From positions 7,613,603-7,677,602 of the forward strand of contig NZ_CP054919.1 in NCBI RefSeq assembly GCF_013364235.1: a DNA stretch of 64,000 nt, read 5' to 3'. Shown in pieces: positions 11,582 through 17,578 of the stretch (the first letter of the stretch is position 1; the number at the start of each line of letters is the position of its first letter). Source of the stretch: Kitasatospora sp. NA04385 (GTDB taxonomy: Bacteria; Actinomycetota; Actinomycetes; Streptomycetales; Streptomycetaceae). The position numbers were made by a program, and so were the translations under genes. The notes under the pieces are model-generated. The model saw only the letters and a list, made by a program, of their open reading frames with translations, ran no database searches and was not told where the DNA came from.

Positions 11582-12316
11582 ATGACCATCCAGCGGGACG
11601 CACACGGACGCGCGGACGACGAGCAGCCGGTGGCGGGGCACCGGGCGGTCGGCGAGCGGCGTCGGCTGGCCGCGCTGTGGAGCGTCGTCGGGGTGCTCGC
11701 GGCCGGCGGGGTCTGGGTGGTCTCGACCCCGGACCACCGGAACGCCGGGGCGGCGGCCCCCTCCGGGGACAAGGCCGTCACCGCCCCGGCCGTCGCGGGC
11801 CAGCCCGCGCCGCCGCTGACGGAGTCCCAGTCCTTCGTCGCGGAGCGGTACTTCCCCGCCCAGCGGGCCTACGAGTACGACAACTACCGGGCGCACCGCT
11901 CGGCCTCCCGGGAGGGGACGGACTGCAAGGACGTCCAGGGCGACAAGACCCGCGACGTGCTGGCCGACCTGGCCTGCCAGGGCTGGATCGGGGTCGCGCT
12001 GACCCGGGGCGACCAGCCGGTGGTCTCCAGCGTCACGGTGCTGCGCTTCCTGGACGCGGGCGCCGCGGCCAAGGCCCTGCAGACCGTCCGGGAGAAGGCC
12101 GGGGACTTCGAGTTCACCTACCCGGACGGCCTGTTGGCCCCGGCGGCGAACGCCCAGCCGATGTCGGCGACCAAGATCGAACTGGTCGGCCACCACATCA
12201 CGCTGACCGTCTCCCGGTACCTCGACCAGCGGGCCGGCGAGGCGCCGGACGAGGTGCTCCGGGCGAGCAACCGGGCCGCCGCCGCCGTCGCGGGCCTGCC
12301 GTTCATGTGGATGTAG
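11582..12316 (+). CDS. Hypothetical membrane-anchored protein
   Basis: A 244-residue protein I do not recognise. Residues about 1-28 are hydrophilic and Arg-rich, and residues about 29-50 form one transmembrane helix ([17 protein letters not shown]). The remainder is an Ala/Pro linker and a soluble, presumably extracytoplasmic domain of about 165 residues with two cysteines (TDCKD and LACQG) that could pair. ATG 11582 is chosen because earlier in-frame sequence is low-complexity repeat; no strong ribosome site is visible. Its 3' end overlaps the MFS gene end by 14 bases tail-to-tail. Confidence 0.65.
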   Translation: MTIQRDAHGRADDEQPVAGHRAVGERRRLAALWSVVGVLAAGGVWVVSTPDHRNAGAAAPSGDKAVTAPAVAGQPAPPLTESQSFVAERYFPAQRAYEYDNYRAHRSASREGTDCKDVQGDKTRDVLADLACQGWIGVALTRGDQPVVSSVTVLRFLDAGAAAKALQTVREKAGDFEFTYPDGLLAPAANAQPMSATKIELVGHHITLTVSRYLDQRAGEAPDEVLRASNRAAAAVAGLPFMWM

Positions 12317-13521
12317 CGCCGCGGCCGCGCGCGGTCACCCGCAGCAGCAGCCCGGCGGCCAGCGCCAGCACCGCCGCCAGCGCGAACACCGGCGCCGCGC
12401 CCAGCGGTAGCACCACCCCGCCCAGCACGCTGCCCGCACCGATGCCCAGGTAGATGCCGGACGCGTTCAGCGACACCAGCAGCGGCCCCTGCTCGGGGGC
12501 GGCCGACAGCAGGCGCAGCTGCTGCGGCGGCGTCTGGCACCAGCTGCTCGCCCCCCACAGGAACACCAGCACCCCGACCGCGGCCGCCCCCGCCCGGACG
12601 TGCCCGGCCGCCAGGCCGGCCAGCAGCGCGAACGCCGCCGCCATCGCCGCGTACCCGGCGGTCAGTACCCGCACCGGCCCCCGCCGGTCGGCGAACCGCC
12701 CGGCCAGCAGGTTCCCCGCCACCGCGCCCGCCCCGTACAGCAGCAGCGCCGCCACCACCGCCGCCCGCCCGGAGACCCCGACGGCGTCCAGCACCGGCAC
12801 GCTGTACGAGTACGGGACGTAGCAGGCGGTCATCCCGAGCACCGTCAGCGGCAGCACCGTGAGCACCCCCGGGCGGCGCAGCGCCGCCAGCCGGGTGCGC
12901 AGCGGGACCGGCTCGGTGCCCGGCAGCGCGGGCAGGGCCAGGCGCACCGCGACCGCGCACAGCAGGGTCAGCGCGGCGACCGCCCCCAGCGCGGCCCGCC
13001 AGCCCAGCCCGACGGCCGCCACCCGGCCCAGCGGCACGCCGAGCGCGGTGGCCGCCGTCAGCCCGCCGATCACCACCGCCAGTGCCCGGCCGCGCCGCTC
13101 GGCCGCACCAGCGCCGCCGCGGTGGCCCCGCGGTGGGGTGAACGCGGCCGCCGAGCGCCGCGAGCACCCGGCCGCCCAGCAGCGCCGGGTAGTTCGGGGC
13201 GAGCCCGGTGAGCGCGTTCGCGGCGGCCAGCAGCACCAGCGCGCCGGTCAGCAGGGTGCGCCGGGGCAGCCGGGCGGTGGCCACCGCGAGCAGCGGCGAG
13301 GCGAGCGCGTACACGGCGGCGAACAGGCTGACCGACTGGCCGGCGGCCGAGGTCGACACGTGCAGCGAGGCGGCCACCGCGGGCAGGAAGCCGGCCGTGA
13401 CGAAGGCGTCGGTGCCGACCGCGAAGGTGCCCAGGGCGAGGACGGCGGCGAGGCCGAGGCCGGCCCCGGCGGGGGGAGCGGTGGCGGTCGGGGCGGGTGG
13501 GGCCTTGAGCGCGTCGGTCAC
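12303..13521 (-). pseudogene. MFS efflux transporter broken by clustered frameshifts
   Basis: A 12-TM DHA1-type drug/sugar antiporter in two out-of-frame pieces. The N-terminal part (13521 to about 13160) encodes four TM helices ending LLGGRVLAALG. The C-terminal part (about 13095 to 12303) resumes with RGRALAVVIGGLT and encodes the remaining helices. Between them, expected residues (AAFTP, then ATAAALVRP, then ERRGRAL) appear successively in three frames over about 90 GC-only bases, so at least three indels are present. GTG 13521 has AAGGGA eight bases upstream. An RsrR-like operator lies just upstream, so the gene was or is under redox control. Read error remains possible. Confidence 0.75.
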
Positions 13522-13545
13522 CGGGGATCCCTTCGGACGGGAGGT

Positions 13546-13594
13546 ATTCGGGACATGTCGTGTCCCGAATTATTCGGGACACACTGTATCCACA
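13546..13594. promoter_or_regulatory. RsrR-type 11-3-11 operator pair upstream of the MFS gene
   Basis: ATTCGGGACA at 13546-13555 and its exact complement TGTCCCGAAT at 13561-13570 form an inverted repeat. Read as 11-3-11 it has one mismatch. A second, weaker 11-3-11 copy starts with the same ATTCGGGACA at 13572. A half-site (ATTCGGGAT) sits at 13133-13141 plus 1000, that is 14133-14141, directly before the Rrf2-family gene. Repetition of one motif at both genes supports repression of the transporter and autoregulation. Confidence 0.7.
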
Positions 13595-13640
13595 ATTGCC
13601 GGACGCGGAAGCCCGGATCCGGCAGGCGGACGCTCGGGCG

Positions 13641-14132
13641 TCAGGCGGAACTTCCGGCCAGTCGGCCGTAGTTGGCGCGGACCCGGGCCACCGACGCGGC
13701 CGGGGTGCCCGCGGCCAGGTCGGCCACGGTCTGCGCGGACAGCTCGCGCCGCCAGGCCAGCTCGGCCCGGCGCATCACGGTGGAGACCCCGCACGGGCGG
13801 GCGAACTCGCGGGCCGCCGCCCCCTCCGCCCCCGCCCCCCGCTGCCGGATCTCGGCGCAGGTGAACAGCGGGTCCGGGCCCTCGACGGCCGCCACCACGT
13901 CCATCACGGTGATCCGCTCCGGCTCCCGGGCCAGCCGCACCCCGCCGCGCGGCCCCGGCGCGGACGTCAACAGCCCGGCCCGGGTGAGCCGTTGCAGCAC
14001 CTTGTTCAGGTAGGTCGGCGACAGCTCGAACATCGCCGCCAGCCGGGCCGAGGGCACCGGGTCCGCGCCGCCCACCCAGACCAGGGTGAGGCAGCAGTGC
14101 AGCCCCCACTCCACGCCTTCGCTCGTCCGCAT
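13641..14132 (-). CDS. RsrR-like Rrf2-family [2Fe-2S] redox-sensing repressor
   Basis: A 163-residue winged-helix regulator. With the start at 14132 the N-terminus reads MRTSEGVEWGLHCC, placing Glu8 and His12 exactly as in Streptomyces RsrR. The conserved TCAEIRQRG and RPCGVS segments give Cys92 and Cys114, close to RsrR Cys90 and Cys110. In RsrR these four residues bind a [2Fe-2S] cluster. The usual three-cysteine NsrR/IscR cluster motif is absent. ATG 14150 is an alternative start; neither has a clear ribosome site. Motif copies before its own start and before the MFS gene point to the targets. Confidence 0.82.
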   Translation of the reverse strand: MRTSEGVEWGLHCCLTLVWVGGADPVPSARLAAMFELSPTYLNKVLQRLTRAGLLTSAPGPRGGVRLAREPERITVMDVVAAVEGPDPLFTCAEIRQRGAGAEGAAAREFARPCGVSTVMRRAELAWRRELSAQTVADLAAGTPAASVARVRANYGRLAGSSA

Positions 14133-14169
14133 ATTCGGGATGGTAGCCATCCGGAACCCGCCCGTGCCA

Positions 14170-14234
14170 GCACCGGCGGTCCGGGCGGGCACCGGCGGCC
14201 CGGGCGGGCACCGGCGGCCCGGGCGGGCACCGGC
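14170..14234. repeat. 19-bp tandem repeat between the Rrf2 and ferredoxin genes
   Basis: Three full units (from 14170, 14189 and 14208) plus a partial one, each GCACCGGCGGCCCGGGCGG with one substitution in the first. The array fills the gap between two same-strand genes and may attenuate read-through. Confidence 0.75.
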
Positions 14235-14651
14235 TCAGTCCTCCAGGTGCTCCCGCACCCGCCGGGACGGGGAGAACACGTACAGGTCCAGGATGGCGGG
14301 CAGTTCGGCCAGGCCCGGGCCGCCCGCCTCGACCCAGGCGGTGATGTCGGCCGACGCGTCCCGGTCGTTCACCAGCCCGAGCCAGACCGGTCGGCCGCCC
14401 GCCCGCCGCCCCTCCGCCGAGGGCTGCACCACGACCACGTTGGCGTGCTCGCAGGCGTCCAGGCAGGCCACCGGGCGCACGGTGGCCACCTCGGCGAGGG
14501 CACCGCGCAACTCGGCGAGCTGCGCGGCGTGGTCGACCCGCGGCACCTTCGGCGTGCCGCAGCAGCACCCCCGGCAGACCGAGACGGTGCACCGGGCGGC
14601 CCCGCCCTGCGCGGGGACGTCGGTGGCCTTCGTGCGGGCGCGACGGCTCAT
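14235..14651 (-). CDS. Thioredoxin-like [2Fe-2S] ferredoxin
   Basis: A 138-residue protein with two cysteine groups, RCTVSVCRGCCCG near residue 21-33 and ACLDACEHANVVVV in the middle, the pattern of thioredoxin-fold [2Fe-2S] ferredoxins (CC-Fd / NuoE-like). These usually bind one cluster through four cysteines. The C-terminal half is a conserved actinobacterial extension of unknown role. ATG 14651 has GGAAG eight bases upstream. Its position next to an iron-sulfur redox regulator suggests a shared redox function, perhaps cluster reduction; that is inference. Confidence 0.75.
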   Translation of the reverse strand: MSRRARTKATDVPAQGGAARCTVSVCRGCCCGTPKVPRVDHAAQLAELRGALAEVATVRPVACLDACEHANVVVVQPSAEGRRAGGRPVWLGLVNDRDASADITAWVEAGGPGLAELPAILDLYVFSPSRRVREHLED

Positions 14652-14750
14652 CAGACACTTCCAGCGTTCTCGATCATGGTGGTCACGGCGGTGACCCTAC
14701 CCCGCGCCGCCCCTGCGCACCGGCCTCGGCCCCGGCCGCGCACCGCAGCG

Positions 14751-14801
14751 GCACCGGGCCGCCCGGCCGTCCCCTCGGGGAGCGGCCGGGCGGCCCGGTG
14801 C
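14751..14801 (-). terminator. 19-bp perfect hairpin downstream of the xylanase gene
   Basis: Arms at 14751-14769 and 14783-14801 are exact complements, all GC except one pair, with a 13-base loop. It starts 14 bases past the xylanase stop in the direction of transcription. Confidence 0.85.
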
Positions 14802-14814
14802 CGGTGGCGTCCGA

Positions 14815-15906
14815 TCAGCTCGCGGTGCAGGCGAGGGTCGGGGCGGCGTTGGCGCCGCTGTAGTCGGCGTTGAAGCCGAAGCCGGTGCTGCCGCCCGCCG
14901 GGACGGCGCCGTTGTAGGCGGCGTTGGTCACCGTGACGACCTTGCCGGACTGGCTGTAGCTGCCGCTCCAGAGGTTGGTGACCGTCTGGTTGCCGGCGTA
15001 GGTCATGGTGACCTTCCAGCCCTTGGTGGCGGTGGACCCGTTGTTCTTGACGGTCACCGCGCCGGTGAAGCCGGAGCCCCAGTCGGACGCGTTGGCGAAG
15101 GTCGCGGTGCAGCCGCTGCCGGTGCCGCCGCCGGTGCTGCCGGACGGGCTGGGCGACGGGCTGGCGCTGGCGGACGGGCTGGGCGACGGGCTGCCGGTGC
15201 CGCCGCCGGTGCCGTGGCTGACCGTGATGTTGGAGCTGCCGCTGCTGCCGTAGCCCTCGGTGGCCAGGATCTCGTAGTTCGGGGTGCCCAGGTTCAGGCC
15301 CGCCTTCGCCCACGCGGTGAAGAAGTTGGAGACGGTGATGGTGCCGCCGGTGCGCTTCGACTGCCGGATCGCCCAGAACTGGGTGAAGTTCGAGTGGTCC
15401 CCCTCGATGGACGGGGCGTCGGTGCGCTGCGTCGAGTACAGGTCGTACGTGCTGCCGTCGCTGACCACCGAGCCCAGCTTGGTGGCGCCCGAACTCGGGT
15501 TGTAGTTGCCGTAGTTGTCGACGATGTAGTACTCGATGAGCGGGTTGGTGGTCCACCCGTACAGCGACAGGTAGCAGTTGCCGTTGCAGTTGAACGTGCC
15601 CGAGTAGGTCACGGCGTCGGTCGTGCCCGGGTTCCAGCCCTTGCCGGCGACGAAGTTGGTGACGTTGTTCCACGTGGTGCTGTATTGGCCGCCGGAGCCC
15701 AGGGTCATGGCGGCCTGGCCGCTGTTCTGGCTCCAGAACGAGTAGAAGTACCCGTTGTTGGTGCCGGTGCTGTTCGACGAGACGGTCGTGTCGGCGTTCG
15801 CGGACGTGGGGATGACCAGCACGGCCGCGACGGCCATGGCGAGGACGGACACCTTGCTGGCGAGCCGGGCGAAGCGGCTGCCTCGGACGGGGCGGATGGG
15901 CTTCAC
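14815..15906 (-). CDS. Secreted GH11 endo-1,4-beta-xylanase with CBM2
   Basis: Hydrolyses xylan outside the cell. The 363 residues comprise a signal peptide (1-38, ending SANA), a GH11 jelly-roll domain (about 39-230), a Ser/Pro linker ([10 protein letters not shown] type) and a C-terminal cellulose/xylan-binding CBM2 (about 264-363) with the usual spaced tryptophans and a terminal Cys pair. The two catalytic glutamates are Glu125 in [10 protein letters not shown] and Glu217 in [15 protein letters not shown] 15906 has GAGGAAG five bases upstream. It resembles S. lividans XlnB/XlnC with CBM2. A probable promoter and xylan-type operators lie upstream. Confidence 0.93.
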   Translation of the reverse strand: MKPIRPVRGSRFARLASKVSVLAMAVAAVLVIPTSANADTTVSSNSTGTNNGYFYSFWSQNSGQAAMTLGSGGQYSTTWNNVTNFVAGKGWNPGTTDAVTYSGTFNCNGNCYLSLYGWTTNPLIEYYIVDNYGNYNPSSGATKLGSVVSDGSTYDLYSTQRTDAPSIEGDHSNFTQFWAIRQSKRTGGTITVSNFFTAWAKAGLNLGTPNYEILATEGYGSSGSSNITVSHGTGGGTGSPSPSPSASASPSPSPSGSTGGGTGSGCTATFANASDWGSGFTGAVTVKNNGSTATKGWKVTMTYAGNQTVTNLWSGSYSQSGKVVTVTNAAYNGAVPAGGSTGFGFNADYSGANAAPTLACTAS

Positions 15907-16047
15907 GTGTGCTTCCTCTTCGGTGGGGGTCGGCAGGAGGTGCGACGCGGCCCGACCCGGCGCGGTCGATGCCGTGGCCGGGGGAACACCGGGGACCGGT
16001 CGCGGTGGTCGACTCGGATCAGCAGTCGTGGGCCTGCCGATGGCGAT

Positions 16048-16089
16048 GATGCTGGCCCGCGGCTGTCGGGCTGTCAACACTTTCGACAG
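16048..16089 (-). promoter_or_regulatory. Candidate xylanase promoter with overlapping operator
   Basis: On the minus strand TTGACA (16077-16072) is followed after 17 bases by CAGCAT as a weak -10. The -35 lies in an imperfect palindrome, CTGTC-N9-GACAG (16071-16089), containing CGAAAG, a half of the xylanase operator motif. Repressor binding here would block the -35 box. Confidence 0.45.
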
Positions 16090-16249
16090 GCTTGCGAAAT
16101 GGCCAAGGGTCGGCTCGGGATCTGCTCTGGAAGAGAGTTCCCTGCTCAGGGACTTCTTGCGGGCGGCGGGCTGCCCGGCGGTGCGAGTTCGAGCGGGAGC
16201 TGGGCGTCGGCGGCCCGGAAGGGCGGCCAACCGGAAGGGTCGTTTTTCT

Positions 16250-16260
16250 CGAAACTTTCG
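16250..16260. promoter_or_regulatory. Xylanase-type operator CGAAACTTTCG
   Basis: An 11-base palindrome with a central C, matching the CGAA-N-TTCG / GAAAxTTTC element reported upstream of Streptomyces xylanase and xylosidase genes (BxlR/XlnR type). It is about 345 bases upstream of the xylanase start. Confidence 0.6.
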
Positions 16261-16352
16261 CATCGGTCATCGATCGCTACGGCGGCGCGCGGGTCGAGGC
16301 GCGGGGCCGGAATGCGGGCGGAAATCGTTGCGGAAAGCGAATCGGCGATATC

Positions 16353-16381
16353 TTCCGAAATATTCATGAATGTGATATACT
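16353..16381 (+). promoter_or_regulatory. Probable promoter of the methyltransferase gene
   Basis: TTCCGA (16353-16358) and TATACT (16376-16381) are 17 bases apart in one of the few A/T-rich patches of the window. Transcription would begin near 16388, leaving a leader of about 20 bases before ATG 16411. Confidence 0.5.
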
Positions 16382-16410
16382 GTCAGGAATTGGCATTACT
16401 GTTCCGGGTC

Positions 16411-17304
16411 ATGGTCAGTCATTCGCCCGTGAACGCGCCCGCCCGTCCCAGCCGGACGGCCCTGATGTCCGCCGCCGCCCGCGCCGCCCACCTCCTGGTC
16501 GACCGCCCGCCCGTGATCCTCGCCGACACCGCGGCCGGAACGCTGCTCGGCGAGCAGGCCGAGGAACTGCTCTCCTACCACCGCTCGTTCGGCGACCACC
16601 CGGTCCTGGCCGGGGCCCGGACGGCGGCGCTCACCCGGGCCCGGTTCGTCGAGGACCGCCTCGCCGAGCTCGCCGACCGCGGCACCGACCAGTACGTGCT
16701 GCTGGGGGCCGGGCTGGACACCTTCGCCTACCGGTCCGAACTCGCCTCCCGCGTCAGGGTGTTCGAGGTCGACCGGCCGGACGTCCAACGGTGGAAGCGC
16801 GAACTGCTCGACGCCGCGGGCCTCTTGGCCTCCGGCGCCGTCGCGTTCGTCCCGGTCGACCTGGAAGGCGGCGGCGGGCGCGGCGAGTTGCTGGCGGGCC
16901 TGGTCGCGGCCGGGTTCGACCCGGACCGGCCGGCGCTGGTGGCCTGGCTCGGCGTGACCGTGTACCTCGGCCTCGACGCGATCCGCGAGACCCTGGCGGC
17001 CGTCGGCGCACTCGCCCCGGGCAGCGAACTGGTCGCCGAGCACCTGCTCCCGCCCGGCCGACGCGACGAGGCCGGGCAGGCGTACGCCGAGCAGGTGGCG
17101 CAGGCCGCCGCGCAGGGCGGCGAGCCGTGGCGGACCTTCCTCGGCGTCGAGGAGATGGACGCCCTGCTGCTCGCCGCCGGCCTGCGCCCGCTGGCGTACC
17201 TGCGCCAGCACGACACCGTCCCCGCCGAACTCTGGCGGCGCACCGACGCGTTGCGGCCGTTCGAGCTCTCGGTACTGGCCCGCGCCGAAGTCCCGCCCCG
17301 CTAG
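16411..17304 (+). CDS. SAM-dependent methyltransferase, leucine carboxyl methyltransferase-like (TIGR00027 type)
   Basis: A 297-residue class I methyltransferase. The SAM-binding glycine motif is YVLLGAGLDTFAYR, followed by the acidic VFEVDRPDVQRWKR and VPVDLE segments. WLGVTVYL is the family signature, and GSELVAEHLLPP follows. Members of this PPM/TIGR00027 group methylate small molecules or carboxylates; the substrate is unknown. ATG 16411 fits the promoter at 16353-16381. An upstream in-frame ATG at 16367 would place the -10 box inside the coding region. It converges on the alpha-glucanase gene at a terminator. Confidence 0.85.
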   Translation: MVSHSPVNAPARPSRTALMSAAARAAHLLVDRPPVILADTAAGTLLGEQAEELLSYHRSFGDHPVLAGARTAALTRARFVEDRLAELADRGTDQYVLLGAGLDTFAYRSELASRVRVFEVDRPDVQRWKRELLDAAGLLASGAVAFVPVDLEGGGGRGELLAGLVAAGFDPDRPALVAWLGVTVYLGLDAIRETLAAVGALAPGSELVAEHLLPPGRRDEAGQAYAEQVAQAAAQGGEPWRTFLGVEEMDALLLAAGLRPLAYLRQHDTVPAELWRRTDALRPFELSVLARAEVPPR

Positions 17305-17474
17305 GGCCTGCTCCGCCGGGCGGCGATCCGTCGGGCCGGTGCCGTTCTTCGTCGGGGTGGTGGCGGCCGCGGTCGATCACTTCAGCCGGGGCCGCAACTG
17401 CGGTGCTCGGGAGCGGCGTTGTCGTCCCGGCCGGAGGCGGCAACGGCCGGGAACGCCGGTCGTCCGCACATGCC

Positions 17475-17510
17475 GATCCCCGCCCGGTCGTCAGGAACCG
17501 GGCGGGGATC
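17475..17510. terminator. 14-bp hairpin between the methyltransferase and GH87 genes
   Basis: GATCCCCGCCCGGT at 17475-17488 and its exact complement at 17497-17510 enclose an eight-base loop. A second 10-bp stem follows (17529-17538 with 17558-17567). Both lie in the gap between convergent genes. Confidence 0.8.
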
Positions 17511-17578
17511 GGTGGTGGTCGGTCGCCGCCGGGGCCCGTGGAGGCTCCCCGCCCGTGCGGGCCCCGGCAGCGACCGGG

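Larger units (their letters stand above)
15907..16410. other. Divergent regulatory region, xylanase / methyltransferase
   Basis: No gene is supported here. The stretch holds a candidate xylanase promoter with an overlapping imperfect palindrome (16048-16089), the xylanase-operator-like motif at 16250-16260, and an A/T-rich promoter for the plus-strand methyltransferase (16353-16381). The long xylanase leader, roughly 130 bases or more, has no obvious structure. Confidence 0.5.

Noticed and set aside
10107-11603. Extension of the bioA frame through all of bioB
   Set aside because: Residues before the ATG at 10106 are compositionally random and bioB is clearly coding in another frame; the TGATG overlap gives a normal start.
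13076-13165. Programmed frameshifting in the MFS gene
   Set aside because: At least three separate frame changes without slippery heptamers; mutation or read error is simpler.
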